From Paracoccus pantotrophus (GTDB taxonomy: Bacteria > Pseudomonadota > Alphaproteobacteria > Rhodobacterales > Rhodobacteraceae), in contig NZ_CP044425.1 of NCBI RefSeq assembly GCF_008824185.1, forward strand, positions 1 through 64,000: 64,000 nt of DNA, read 5' to 3'. Below are positions 44,312 to 53,889 of the stretch, piece after piece; the stretch's first letter is position 1; the number at the start of each line of letters is the position of its first letter. Position numbers and translations under genes: made by a program. The notes beneath the pieces were generated by a model. The model saw only the letters and a list, made by a program, of their open reading frames with translations, had not been told where the DNA came from and made no database searches.

Positions 44312-44910
44312 TAGGGCTGGTAGCCGAAGGTTTCGAAATCGCGGGCGTAATGGTCGCGCACGCGGATGCGGTCGGCGGGGCTCCATTCGATCTCCAGCGG
44401 GTCCGAGCGCAATTCATGCGGGTTCTGCTGGGGCGGGGCCACGCCCAGCCGCTCGGCCACGGCCGCCAGCGGCGCGGCAAGGCCGTCTTCCAGCTTGAAG
44501 ACCTCGACATCCTTGCCCAGGAACTCCCATTGCGGGCGCAGGTGGTTGTCGAGATGGAACTTGGCGCGGCGCTGCAGGTCGAGGTTTTCCTCGACCCAGG
44601 GCGAAAAGGCGGGCAGGCCCTTCCAGAAACTGTCCTTGGCCAGCTGCGCCCGCATCCGGTATTCGCTTTCGATCCGGTGATAGGGGTTGCGCACGATGGT
44701 AAAGGCGTAGTCGAAGAAACCCTCGCCCAGCAGCGCCTCGATATCCTGCGCGCGATAATGCTGCGGCGTGCAGCGGCTGGCATGGGGGATGCCCATGGAA
44801 AACAGCCGCAGGGGGGCGATGCCCTTCATCCAGCTCTCGACCGAGGTGCCCCCCGCCTTCGGGATATGGATGAAGAGGATACGCTTGCCGTTATGCTGGA
44901 TGAAGGGCAT
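44311..44910 (-). CDS. Sulfotransferase family protein
   Basis: This 199-residue cytoplasmic protein carries the PAPS 5'-phosphosulfate loop FIHIPKAGGTSVESW (about 13-27) and the 3'-phosphate segment IVRNPYHRIESEY (about 92-104), typical of carbohydrate sulfotransferases of the Sulfotransfer_2 type. It probably transfers sulfate to a sugar of a surface glycan. It is the last gene of the minus-strand glycan block, 41 bases after the pyruvyl transferase gene, and is of higher GC than that neighbour. Confidence 0.82.
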   Translation of the reverse strand: MPFIQHNGKRILFIHIPKAGGTSVESWMKGIAPLRLFSMGIPHASRCTPQHYRAQDIEALLGEGFFDYAFTIVRNPYHRIESEYRMRAQLAKDSFWKGLPAFSPWVEENLDLQRRAKFHLDNHLRPQWEFLGKDVEVFKLEDGLAAPLAAVAERLGVAPPQQNPHELRSDPLEIEWSPADRIRVRDHYARDFETFGYQP

Positions 44911-44951
44911 GGTTTGTCCGGTGGATATACGATTCAGGCCATGAGTATGGC

Positions 44952-46127
44952 TTAATTCCTCAAGGGCGCAGCAAGCTTATGCGGCACGCCATGTTCGGTC
45001 AGATAGGCGTAGAAGCGCGTATAGGCTTCCTGATATTTTTTCGCGAACCCGTCCGTTCGGTAGTATTTGTCAAAGATGTCTCCGACGGTTTTCTCTTCCG
45101 AAAGAGCTTTCAGAGGAGCTTGTGGCAGGCCAAGATAGTCGCAGAACTCTTGGGTCCGACTGTCATGGACGATCCATAGGCTGGGCACGCCCGACTGCAT
45201 CGCCGCCATATTTCCATGGAAACGCGTTCCGATGCAGGCATCGAATTCGCCGCTGCTGAGCTTCGCGAACCAAGGCGGCATCGAGTAGTATTGGACGAAC
45301 TTCTCTCTCACCCAGCGGTGATACCCTGAAAAATCAAGCCGACCGGATTTGAAAATATTGTAAAGCTGCGGGCTTATCAATGAGCGCACGTTTTCTGGAA
45401 GATTGTCAATGGTTGCGCCCTCATCCAACTGCGCCAACTCATACTCAAAATGCTCCGTCTGGCCGATGAAAGCCGCACCCTCAGACATCGCCTCTTTAAT
45501 AAGAGGCAATTCTCGGGCATGATACGTAACGTTGACAACCAAACGGTCAGCATTCGGCGTTTCAGTCAATTCTGGAATTTTGAAATCTGGACGACGGCTG
45601 ATGAAGCAAGACTGGCAGCCAATAACCTCGATGTTATGGACGCCAAGATGCTTGCAAAGATCCGCGGTAAACTCGCCTCTAACCGCAATTTTTGGCGAAT
45701 AATGTGATATAACCGAAAGAAGACGTTTTGTTTCTGCCGAGATATCCATGTCAGGGATGGCTTGGCCAATTTTGGCTTGCGCCCCCAACCCAAACACTAT
45801 CACAGGCAAATCAAGCTTTTCGATCGCATCAGCCACCTTCCGATGGCCGGCAGCAAGAACATCATTATTGCCGCCTCTGATCGCATTAGCCGTAATGAAG
45901 GCAATATGCGTTAGTTCAGACCGGTATTTCTCGATCATTTCATCGGTAAGATTATTCAGAGGAATGTTTTGGTTCTGTCCAATGATATGACGCGCAGCAA
46001 AGCCATGTAGAAAGTTTCCTGTGTTTTCGCGCGTACCAGGTGGTCTTTCCGACGGAATTCCTATGAACCCAACGCTCCCTCCTCCTACTGGAAGAACGAA
46101 GTCAGTCGTTGATTGATTGTTAAGCAT
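44952..46127 (-). CDS. Polysaccharide pyruvyl transferase family protein
   Basis: This 391-residue protein has PVGGGSVGFIG, IVFGLGAQAK, IAVRGEFTADLCKHLG and the late CIGTRFHGNMAAMQSGVP that marks the polysaccharide pyruvyl transferase fold. It would add a pyruvate ketal from phosphoenolpyruvate to a sugar, making an acidic glycan. ATG 46127 is chosen because GGAG lies 5 bases upstream; a TTG at 46178 that overlaps the upstream stop (TTGA) is an alternative adding 17 residues. The gene is AT-rich compared with the island on its right. Confidence 0.8.
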   Translation of the reverse strand: MLNNQSTTDFVLPVGGGSVGFIGIPSERPPGTRENTGNFLHGFAARHIIGQNQNIPLNNLTDEMIEKYRSELTHIAFITANAIRGGNNDVLAAGHRKVADAIEKLDLPVIVFGLGAQAKIGQAIPDMDISAETKRLLSVISHYSPKIAVRGEFTADLCKHLGVHNIEVIGCQSCFISRRPDFKIPELTETPNADRLVVNVTYHARELPLIKEAMSEGAAFIGQTEHFEYELAQLDEGATIDNLPENVRSLISPQLYNIFKSGRLDFSGYHRWVREKFVQYYSMPPWFAKLSSGEFDACIGTRFHGNMAAMQSGVPSLWIVHDSRTQEFCDYLGLPQAPLKALSEEKTVGDIFDKYYRTDGFAKKYQEAYTRFYAYLTEHGVPHKLAAPLRN

Positions 46128-46174
46128 TTCATCTCCACTATACGGAACTATTGGAAAATCTGGACCGCCTATGC

Positions 46175-47167
46175 TCAAGCCTTCTCCATTTCTAATCGAT
46201 TCAGACGCTGCTCCAACCGGCGAATGCGTTGCGCTTGGCCCAGCGTTATTTCTAAAAGCGCGTCAAACAAACGGTCACGCAAAGCGCCTATCTCCGGTGG
46301 CGACGGCGGAGCTTTGGCAAAGGTGCGTAAGTCGAAGCCAAAAGCATCTGCGAATTGGTCAAAAAGCGCTGCCTGCTCGCGAATTATGAGATCGGTTTCA
46401 GAATAATCAAAGCTTGCCTCGATCACATCTTCCAGTTTTGGGACGGCGGTCAGGCTTCGAAGAACCGCTTGATCGAAAGCAGACGGTAGCACGTGCTTGG
46501 GAAAGCGGTTATTGAATAGTGCCCGCAACACTATCTCCGCATCTTCTCCGCGTTCAAGCACGCGTTTGTCCGGGACATTGATTTCAAACCCGATAGCCTC
46601 TGCAAAATCCCCCACGATGTCGGCAGCATTGTCATAGGACCGCACTTCCAAAATCTCTTCCATCTGCCGATGCCAATGCAGGAGACCAGAATACCACTGC
46701 ACCAGCTGGCGCGCTTTGATTTCATAGGGTTGCACTGGACCAGGGTCCACTTTGTCGCGCACCCCCCATTGCACATAAGCCGAAGGCAGCCAAGCTGCGG
46801 GATGACGAGCGTAGCCGATCACGCGCACCGTGATACCTGCCTCGCGCAGCCGGTTTATCATCGGCTTCAACTGCCAAGCCCTACCAGAAAGCGCTTCATT
46901 GGACAGTATAAAGGATTGGATTCCGGCTGCGGAACGGACACGCAGCACCTCAATCAACGAATCAGCCGCCCGCTCCATCTCCTCGGGAGTCTGGGAAAAA
47001 AACTGTTCCTGATTCTGCACGCCTCGAAAGCGCGGGTCCAGCATATCAAACCACATGCCAAGGTATTCCGCTCCCTGCAGGGCAAGTTGGTCGGCATTAG
47101 CCGACAAGGCAGCCTGAATTGCACTGGATCCGGTCTTCCCCATTCCGATATGCAGGATCAGATTCAT
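46175..47167 (-). CDS. Sulfotransferase-like P-loop protein
   Basis: This 330-residue protein begins LILHIGMGKTGSSAIQAAL, a PAPS-loop-like sequence (HIGMxKTGSS), and has VRVIGYARHPAAWLPSAY as the probable 3'-phosphate-binding segment. The C-terminus is a predicted coiled coil (QAQRIRRLEQRLNRLEME). It probably sulfates a glycan or lipid. Its stop touches the possible TTG start of the pyruvyl transferase. It is AT-rich relative to the window, suggesting transfer. The 174 bases upstream (47168-47341) hold no gene that I can recognise. Confidence 0.7.
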   Translation of the reverse strand: MNLILHIGMGKTGSSAIQAALSANADQLALQGAEYLGMWFDMLDPRFRGVQNQEQFFSQTPEEMERAADSLIEVLRVRSAAGIQSFILSNEALSGRAWQLKPMINRLREAGITVRVIGYARHPAAWLPSAYVQWGVRDKVDPGPVQPYEIKARQLVQWYSGLLHWHRQMEEILEVRSYDNAADIVGDFAEAIGFEINVPDKRVLERGEDAEIVLRALFNNRFPKHVLPSAFDQAVLRSLTAVPKLEDVIEASFDYSETDLIIREQAALFDQFADAFGFDLRTFAKAPPSPPEIGALRDRLFDALLEITLGQAQRIRRLEQRLNRLEMEKA

Positions 47168-47341
47168 GGCTTCTCACTTTCATTGGGCTGGCTGTGTGCA
47201 ATGGTAATCAATTCGGCATTCGCACCATAAATCAGCTCGACATACGCGCAAGCTGCTTCAGCTAGGCTCCATCTCGTCCAGCAGCGCATGGGTGTCATGA
47301 ACGCGTTAATGTGGTCTTCAGTGACCATTATGATCACACGA

Positions 47342-48088
47342 TCATGAGAGTTGTTTCATGTGCATAAGTTTTTCGTCCAAAATCCGCCGTGCAGTTCCCG
47401 CGCAAAAGTCCTCTCCCAAGAAAGCAGCCAATTTTCGGAAAGTCGCGTCTCCGTCAACCATATCTTCATATCTGACATGGAGGCAAAATTCCTTATCCTT
47501 TGCATAATCCAGAAAAGCTGCATCGGCGTTTCTGATATATTTTTCGACCTCCTGTGGCGGGCGCTTTACCCACATACCCGATTTTGCAACTGCTTTGACG
47601 TCTCGAGTTTGGAAAATAAAGCGTGTCTTTGGGAAATGCTTGGCAACAATGTCAAGGTTATTCTTGAATCGCGCAAGATTATGTGCCCATTTTATGTCCT
47701 TGAAACCGGCAACTCGGACTTCGGTCGGCAGCGATAGGATTTCCTTGACAAAACCATCAAACATCGTCTTGGCGAATCTGTCTCGATCGACCAGTTCGGC
47801 TCCATACCATGGATCCTTCGGTGTCCCCATCGTGCGCTGCATCAGTGGCGAGCGCTCTTCAAAAGGTTTTTCCAGGTTTGCGCGGCGCTTGATAAAATTC
47901 TCCTCGTTCAAGCACAGCACCGCAGAGCAGAGATGATGAATCAGGTTATTATTCTCTCCCCTGATACAATATCCGGGAAAGCTGTTGAGATAGTTTGCCA
48001 TGAGCGTGGAACCCGACCGCCCATAAGTGACGACAAAAACATAACCGTCCTTGGGGGCATGCAGATCAGGATACAAGCTGGCGTCCAT
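47342..48088 (-). CDS. Sulfotransferase family protein
   Basis: This 248-residue protein has the PAPS loop VVTYGRSGSTLMANYL (19-34), the segment FIFQTRDVKAVAKSGMW and a closing LHVRYEDMVDG, typical of sulfotransferases of the Sulfotransfer_1/3 type. It is translated from an ATG that overlaps the end of the large glycosyltransferase gene by 23 bases, so it is coupled to it. The AT-rich base composition contrasts with that GC-rich upstream gene. It probably sulfates the glycan made by the neighbouring transferases. Confidence 0.8.
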   Translation of the reverse strand: MDASLYPDLHAPKDGYVFVVTYGRSGSTLMANYLNSFPGYCIRGENNNLIHHLCSAVLCLNEENFIKRRANLEKPFEERSPLMQRTMGTPKDPWYGAELVDRDRFAKTMFDGFVKEILSLPTEVRVAGFKDIKWAHNLARFKNNLDIVAKHFPKTRFIFQTRDVKAVAKSGMWVKRPPQEVEKYIRNADAAFLDYAKDKEFCLHVRYEDMVDGDATFRKLAAFLGEDFCAGTARRILDEKLMHMKQLS

Positions 48089-50747
48089 CTTTAGTCCCTT
48101 CTTGTTCTTTTTTCTTCTTCTCCGCAGCCTGCATGATTTCCAGCCGTCGGAGCAAGGGTGTCACGGCGCTGGCCCAGTCGCGGCCCTGCACATCGGCACG
48201 CGCCTGCGCCGAAAGCCGCAGCACCAGCTGGGGATCCCCGGCCAGGCGCGTCAGCGCGGACATCGCCTCGGCGATGGTTTCGCCCTGCGACAGGACGATC
48301 CCGTTCTCCCATTGCCGCACCACTTCGGTCACCGCACCCGTATCGGTCGCGATCGGGATGACGCCCGAGCGCATCGCCTCCAGGATCGTCAGCGGCAGCC
48401 CTTCGTAATAGGAGGGCAGGATGAAGGCATCGGCCCATTCGAATGCCTCGGCCAAGCCCTCGGGCGTGGTCAGTGGCGGTTCCAGCGATCGGGCGATATG
48501 GGCCGGGATTTCCAGGACGCTGTCACCCATGACGGATTTGCCGATCAGCCGCCAATCGACCGGCAGGCGCATCGCATCGGCTGTTTCCACGATCGAGATC
48601 AGCCGCTCGACCCCCTTCTGGTGGTCCAGTCGTCCCAGATAGATGACGCGCAGCCGGTCCCGCGCCGATCGCATGGCGCGGCGGTCGGCAATACGGGCTT
48701 CGGCCCCCTCGGGCAGGTCAAAACTGGGCGCGTTCAGCAGCGGGATGACCTTTTCGGCCGGCATCCCCATGCCATGGCACCAATCGGCCAGTTGCTGCGA
48801 ACAGGGCAGCACGATGTCATAGGCATGTTCGAAGGCCAAGCCCAAATAGGTGTTGCCGATCAAGCGCCGGAACGGGCTGAGATCGCTGAGATGCAGCGAC
48901 AGCGCGGTCTTGACGCCAAAGCGTTTCAACTGCCCCATGACGCCTGAAATCGCACCGCTGTGGAAGGTGATGACGGCATCCAACCAGGCAAGCATCGCTG
49001 TCGCGTGGCGCTGGTCGCCAAAACGCGACCAGTCAGGGACATCGGTGCCCAGATAGTTGGTGTTCGCCGGACCCCAGGTCGAAAAGCCCGGATCAGCCAG
49101 GAAGGTGACACTGTCGAAGGTCTCGCGCCATTCGGCGCTGAACTGGCAACCACGCGCCTCGATGACGAACAGATGCGGGCGCCACCCGTCCTTCTTCATC
49201 GCCTTGGCGATGTTCAGCGCCACCCGTTCTACACCGCCAAATTCGACCAGCGGCAACACGAAGCCGATGTCACGCCCCTCGGTCACGACTCTGGGATAGG
49301 CAGCGTCGGATTTCGTCGGAATCCGGCTGATCTCGTGGGTGCGTGACCGCCAAGGAATACCCGGATTGCGCCAGTCCCAGCTATAGGCCAGCGCGTCGCG
49401 ATTCGGCGATGCCTGATAGCGCGCCGCCAAGGCGACAAAATCATGCGCCGCCGCGCCATAAGATCCCTCTCCCTCAGAAAACAGCATTTGGGGCAACTGA
49501 AGCCGCAGCAGATTCGTCGGAACGTTGCAGGGCCGCGCCGCAACGCCCGAAGCCCAGGCGATGGAACTGTCGCGCACGATGGTCGAGAAAAGCCCCGGCT
49601 GGACCATTAGCATGTCGGCGCGCAGCTCGATCGCGCCTTGCGCCTCCTGCTCGTCCCAACCGATCCGGTCGGCCTCACTGGGCTGGATCTCCAGTGCAGC
49701 AAAGCATTTGTTGGTCAGGCGGCGCTCCATCGTCCACAGCACCCCATGAAGCATCCGGCCGCGGCGCAGCTGCTCCAGCACCGCGGAATGCGTCATCACC
49801 AGGATCGGCGGCATGTGATGCTGGCTGTTGTCGGTCTGCGTGCGCCACCATTGCTGCTCGAACTCGGCCACGGTCAGGGTGCGGCCGTCGGGGGCGTCGG
49901 GATCGACCGTCAGCAGCACCTCGTGGCGGTCTGCCAGGAAGAAGGCATAGCGCGGCGCCTCTTTCTGCTCCAGCTCCAGCAGCCCGCGCGGGCTGAACAG
50001 GTGCTTGTGCTTCTTGCGCATCTCGCTGCGGATCGCCTCGGAATCGCGCTCCGAGTCGGCCAGCATGCTTTCGGCGCGCTTGCGATAGAGAAAGCCGAAA
50101 TTGTCGATGTTGCGGCCGCGGAAGCCCGCCTCGGCGGCGGTCAGGAAGAAATCCCAATCCTCGAAGCCGGATTTGAACGAGGTGTCGAAATAGACCCCGG
50201 CGTCGAAGACCGTGCGCCGGATCAGGCTGCCGGCCTCGCAGATGTTCATCACCGTATGGATCAGCAGCGAATAGTCGCCGCCGTAATCCCCGGCCCAGCT
50301 GAGGCCGAACATGTCGATATTGGGATAGATCCAGCCGGCGTCGGGATGCTCGGCCAGCGCCGCCATGGCATTGGCCATCGCATCGGGGCGCAGGCGGTTG
50401 TCGGCGTCCAGCATGTAGATCGCCTCGACCGAAGGCCAGGTCGCCAGCGCGTGACGGATGCCGTGGTTGCGCGCATCGCTGAGCCCGCCATTGGGCTTGC
50501 GCAGATAGGTGATCCGGTCGGGATAGCTCAGCGCATATTCCCGGCAGACCAGGTCGGTCTCGCGATGCGGGCAGCCGTCGTTGACCAGGACCAGCCGGAT
50601 CGGGAAATCCGCCCGCTGGGCCAGGACGCTTTCGATCGCCTCGGCCAGCAGCACCGAATGGCGAAAGATCGGCACAACCACCGCCAGCCGCGGCATCTGC
50701 ACCGGCACCGTATCCGCGTCATCGGGGCGCAGGAGAACCTGTTGCAT
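48066..50747 (-). CDS. Two-domain glycosyltransferase (GT2 + GT4)
   Basis: This 893-residue cytoplasmic protein fuses an N-terminal GT-A/GT2 domain (RLAVVVPIFRHS, LVNDGCPH, KPNGGLSDARNHG, and YMLDADN as the DxD region, about 20-230) to a C-terminal GT-B/GT4 domain (from about 490: GFVLPLVEFGGVERVALN, IYLGRLDHQKGVERL, and the E-x7-E stretch EGLPLTILEAM). It may add two successive sugars. The C-terminus is a charged tail rich in Lys/Glu. It follows the 471-residue unknown protein after 11 bases, and its stop lies inside the sulfotransferase gene. Confidence 0.88.
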   Translation of the reverse strand: MQQVLLRPDDADTVPVQMPRLAVVVPIFRHSVLLAEAIESVLAQRADFPIRLVLVNDGCPHRETDLVCREYALSYPDRITYLRKPNGGLSDARNHGIRHALATWPSVEAIYMLDADNRLRPDAMANAMAALAEHPDAGWIYPNIDMFGLSWAGDYGGDYSLLIHTVMNICEAGSLIRRTVFDAGVYFDTSFKSGFEDWDFFLTAAEAGFRGRNIDNFGFLYRKRAESMLADSERDSEAIRSEMRKKHKHLFSPRGLLELEQKEAPRYAFFLADRHEVLLTVDPDAPDGRTLTVAEFEQQWWRTQTDNSQHHMPPILVMTHSAVLEQLRRGRMLHGVLWTMERRLTNKCFAALEIQPSEADRIGWDEQEAQGAIELRADMLMVQPGLFSTIVRDSSIAWASGVAARPCNVPTNLLRLQLPQMLFSEGEGSYGAAAHDFVALAARYQASPNRDALAYSWDWRNPGIPWRSRTHEISRIPTKSDAAYPRVVTEGRDIGFVLPLVEFGGVERVALNIAKAMKKDGWRPHLFVIEARGCQFSAEWRETFDSVTFLADPGFSTWGPANTNYLGTDVPDWSRFGDQRHATAMLAWLDAVITFHSGAISGVMGQLKRFGVKTALSLHLSDLSPFRRLIGNTYLGLAFEHAYDIVLPCSQQLADWCHGMGMPAEKVIPLLNAPSFDLPEGAEARIADRRAMRSARDRLRVIYLGRLDHQKGVERLISIVETADAMRLPVDWRLIGKSVMGDSVLEIPAHIARSLEPPLTTPEGLAEAFEWADAFILPSYYEGLPLTILEAMRSGVIPIATDTGAVTEVVRQWENGIVLSQGETIAEAMSALTRLAGDPQLVLRLSAQARADVQGRDWASAVTPLLRRLEIMQAAEKKKKEQEGTKDGRQLVS

Positions 50748-50758
50748 CGTTATCCCCC

Positions 50759-52174
50759 TCAGAACTGCAGGCAGATGTTCGAGAAGGTGGACCAGCCGTA
50801 GTGGTTGCTGGAATGCCCCCGCGGCAGGCGCGTCATCAGATAGATGTCATGCGGCCTGTCCAGCGATTCGGGCAGCAGGACATGCGCCTGGCCTTCCTCC
50901 TCGGGCTGCAACCTGATCCAGCCGGAACTCAGCGCCGGGTCAAAGGCCGGCAGGCGGCCGGGCTGGTGCGGGCGCTGGTCCTGCGGCAGCAGCGCCAGCT
51001 GGTATTCGACCGGCGGCGCCTCGGCATGGCGGGTCAGAAGCGTGGCAAAGACCTGCCGCACCCCCGGCAGGGCCAGCCCCGCCAGGATGCCGCAGGCGGT
51101 CTGGTCGGGCAGCACATGGACCAGCAGCGCATCGCCGGACTGGAACAGCGGCACGGTATCGTGCAGCGTGTCCAGGCTGATCGCGGTCGCCAGCGTGTCC
51201 CGCTCGACCCGGCGCAGGCGGTTCTTGCCGCCGACCTGGATCAAGGCATTCGCCGGCACCGGCGCCCTGGCCCCGGCGATCCAGCGCCAGATCTGCAAGG
51301 CCGGCAGGGTCTCGACCGGCTGGCCGTCGACCTTGGGGTGGAAACGCGGCTCGGGATGCTGGACGGCGCTGGCCAGCCGGATCGTATCCCGGCCCTGATA
51401 GGCGATGTTCAGCATCAGGCTGATCGTGTCCGGCCCCAGCGCGCGGTCCAGCGAAAAGCGCAGCCAGCCCTGGGTCAGCCGCGCCGCCGGCACCTCCCAG
51501 ATCGCCAGGGTCTCGTTGGTATCGGGGCTCAGCAGGCTGACGTTCAGCACCCCCTCGGACGGCGGCGTCTCGTTGCTGATCTGGATGGCGATGTCGCTCA
51601 GCCCGACGCTTGATCCCGGCAGCCGCTGCACCAGCCGCGAGCCGTTGCGCAGGGTGATCGGCAATTGCCCCGAGACCGGCGACAGCGTGGTCTCCAGCTT
51701 GCGATGCTGCGGCCCGTGCTGATAGACGAATTGCTCCAGGTTCTGGAAGCTGGCCTGGATCTCCTCGTGCTGCTGGCGCAAGAGGCCCAGTTCGCGCATG
51801 AACCGGGTCGAGCGTTGCGCGCTTTGCTGCTGGGCCTTGGTCATCTGCACCACCAGCCATTCCAGCACCTTGGCGCGGGCATCCGCGGTATCGGCCATCT
51901 CCAGCGGGATTTCTTCCGGCGCATCGGCATCCAGCTTGCTGCGCCACAGGCTTGCCAGCTTGGCCAGATGGCCCTTGCCGCTGTCCGACAGCGGCAGGCG
52001 GCCGATGACGCGCAGCGCCACCTGGTCCAGCGGCAGGGCCTGCCCGCCATCGTCGTTGAACGCGACATCGTCTGGCGTTCCGGATGCAACGATCAGCGAT
52101 ACCGGCAGAGACAGGGCGCGGACCTCGGCATAATCTTCGGGCGCTACGAGAATTGAGGCAAATTGTTTGGACAT
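50759..52174 (-). CDS. Hypothetical protein, glycan-locus associated
   Basis: This 471-residue protein has no family I recognise. It has a helical, Gln-rich region at about 95-160 (MTKAQQQSAQRSTRF, RQQHEEIQASFQNLEQFV) that may be a coiled coil. The C-terminal half is beta-rich, with WLRFSLDRALG, DTISLMLNIAY and SGWIRLQPEEEGQAHVLLP resembling carbohydrate-binding or jelly-roll patterns. No signal peptide or transmembrane segment is obvious. The start at 52174 is chosen because the longer frame lies in the promoter gap. It is 11 bases before the GT2-GT4 gene, so a partner or glycan-recognition role is plausible. Confidence 0.7.
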   Translation of the reverse strand: MSKQFASILVAPEDYAEVRALSLPVSLIVASGTPDDVAFNDDGGQALPLDQVALRVIGRLPLSDSGKGHLAKLASLWRSKLDADAPEEIPLEMADTADARAKVLEWLVVQMTKAQQQSAQRSTRFMRELGLLRQQHEEIQASFQNLEQFVYQHGPQHRKLETTLSPVSGQLPITLRNGSRLVQRLPGSSVGLSDIAIQISNETPPSEGVLNVSLLSPDTNETLAIWEVPAARLTQGWLRFSLDRALGPDTISLMLNIAYQGRDTIRLASAVQHPEPRFHPKVDGQPVETLPALQIWRWIAGARAPVPANALIQVGGKNRLRRVERDTLATAISLDTLHDTVPLFQSGDALLVHVLPDQTACGILAGLALPGVRQVFATLLTRHAEAPPVEYQLALLPQDQRPHQPGRLPAFDPALSSGWIRLQPEEEGQAHVLLPESLDRPHDIYLMTRLPRGHSSNHYGWSTFSNICLQF

Positions 52175-52644
52175 GGGAATGGCGATCACAGTGGGGAATG
52201 AGGGGACAGGGCGGCGAAACGGCCCACTAAGCAAACTAAACTCGTCGGTTTTTGCGACATTTGCGTCGGAATGGCAACCAGGCACGCGGTACGGTCGGGA
52301 CGGTATCCTATGCGGTTGTATTAAGGCTACTTTGTGTCAGGCTTGCAAAGCGTTTCGCCCGCTCGCGCTCTGGCTGTGCCGGCAAAGCGCAAAGAACCGC
52401 TCATCCGGGCGGCGGGATGCCGCCGGATTGGCCTTGGCGCGGCCCGCTCGGCAAGATTCCCCCCGCGAATCCCCCCCGATTGGGGCATCGCGCCGGCTTT
52501 TGCCATCGCCCCGACCCATGCTATAGACCTTGGGCGGCGTTGCGAGATGGGCCGTGGCGCGCGAACCGCAACGCTGTTCCGCCGCACAACCATGACAAGA
52601 TCCGCGCCTTCCGCAGCCGCGGCGGGAAACGGGAATGACGGAAG
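52175..52644. other. Intergenic divergent promoter region, no gene seen
   Basis: These 470 bases separate the divergent 471-residue protein gene and glf. Short open frames on both strands lack ribosome sites or recognisable products. The region is somewhat AT-richer near 52230-52330, suggesting promoters in that part, but I cannot assign clear -35/-10 boxes. Confidence 0.5.
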
Positions 52645-53790
52645 ATGAAGATACTGCTTGTGGGCGCGGGACTGTCGGGCGCGGTGATCGGGCGCCAGTT
52701 GGCCGAGGCCGGCCATGACTGCCGCATCATCGACAGCCGCCCGCATATCGGCGGCAATTGCCATACCGAGCGCGACCCCGAGACCGGCGTCATGCTGCAT
52801 CTTTACGGCCCGCATATCTTCCATACCGACGACGCGGGGGTCTGGGACTATGTCAACCGCTTCGCCGAATTCGTGCCGTTCCAGAACCGGGTCAAGACCA
52901 CCTCGCAGGGCGCGGTCTATTCGCTGCCGGTGAACCTGCACACCATCAACCAGTTCTTCGGCAAGACCCTGCGCCCGGACGAGGCGCGCGCCTTCATCGA
53001 AAGCCGCGCCGACCGCTCGATCGCCGAGCCGCAGAGCTTCGAGGAACAGGCGCTGCGCTTCGTCGGCCCGGAACTCTACGAGGCGTTCTTCAAGGGCTAT
53101 ACCGAAAAGCAATGGGGCTGCTCGCCGCGCGAATTGCCGGCCTCGATCCTCAAGCGCCTGCCGCTGCGTTTCAACTATGACGACAATTATTTCTTCCACC
53201 GCTTCCAGGGCATGCCGCGCGCCGGCTATACGGCGATGGTGGCGGCGATCCTGGATCATCCGCGCATCTCGGTCGAGCTGGAGACCCCCTATCGCGCCGA
53301 GATGGCCGAGCAGGCCGACCACCTGTTCTGGTCGGGACCGCTGGACGGGTTCTTCGACTACAGCCTGGGCCGGCTGGGCTATCGCACCCTGGATTTCGAG
53401 CGTTTCACCTATCAGGGCGATTACCAGGGCTGCGCGGTGATGAACTATGGCGACCGCGATGTGCCCTGGACGCGCATCACCGAGCACAAGCATTTCTCGC
53501 CCTGGGAAAGCCACGAGGCCAGCACCTGTTATCGCGAATATTCGCGCGCCGCCGGGCCGGGCGACATCCCCTATTACCCGATCCGCCTGGTCGAGGAGAA
53601 ATCGCTTCTGGCGCAATATGTCGATCTGGCGCAGGCGCAGAAGGGCGTCACCTTCGTCGGCCGGCTGGGCACCTATCGCTATCTCGACATGGACGTGACC
53701 ATCCGCGAGGCGCTGGACACGGCGGCGGTGTTTTTGGGGGCGGCAAAGGCCGGGGATGCAATGCCGGCCTTTGTGAACAGTCCTCAGTAA
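52645..53790 (+). CDS. glf: UDP-galactopyranose mutase
   Basis: This 381-residue FAD enzyme converts UDP-galactopyranose to UDP-galactofuranose. It has the FAD loop VGAGLSGAVIGRQLA, the UGM signature IGGNCHTERD and HLYGPHIFHT, GYTEKQWG, and FFYHRFQ-like FFHRFQGMP. The C-terminal FAD segment has ARP-like RLGTYRYLDMDVTI. Length fits the family. GGAAGATG provides a modest ribosome site. It is the only plus-strand gene in the glycan region, implying that galactofuranose is part of the polymer. Confidence 0.95.
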   Translation: MKILLVGAGLSGAVIGRQLAEAGHDCRIIDSRPHIGGNCHTERDPETGVMLHLYGPHIFHTDDAGVWDYVNRFAEFVPFQNRVKTTSQGAVYSLPVNLHTINQFFGKTLRPDEARAFIESRADRSIAEPQSFEEQALRFVGPELYEAFFKGYTEKQWGCSPRELPASILKRLPLRFNYDDNYFFHRFQGMPRAGYTAMVAAILDHPRISVELETPYRAEMAEQADHLFWSGPLDGFFDYSLGRLGYRTLDFERFTYQGDYQGCAVMNYGDRDVPWTRITEHKHFSPWESHEASTCYREYSRAAGPGDIPYYPIRLVEEKSLLAQYVDLAQAQKGVTFVGRLGTYRYLDMDVTIREALDTAAVFLGAAKAGDAMPAFVNSPQ

Positions 53791-53889
53791 GTTTTCGCCA
53801 TATTGCCTTCCAACCGATCAAGGAAAGCATGAGCCTACAATGCGAACTGTACCACACCAAAATCGGTCGAGACAATCGACGTAAGAACA

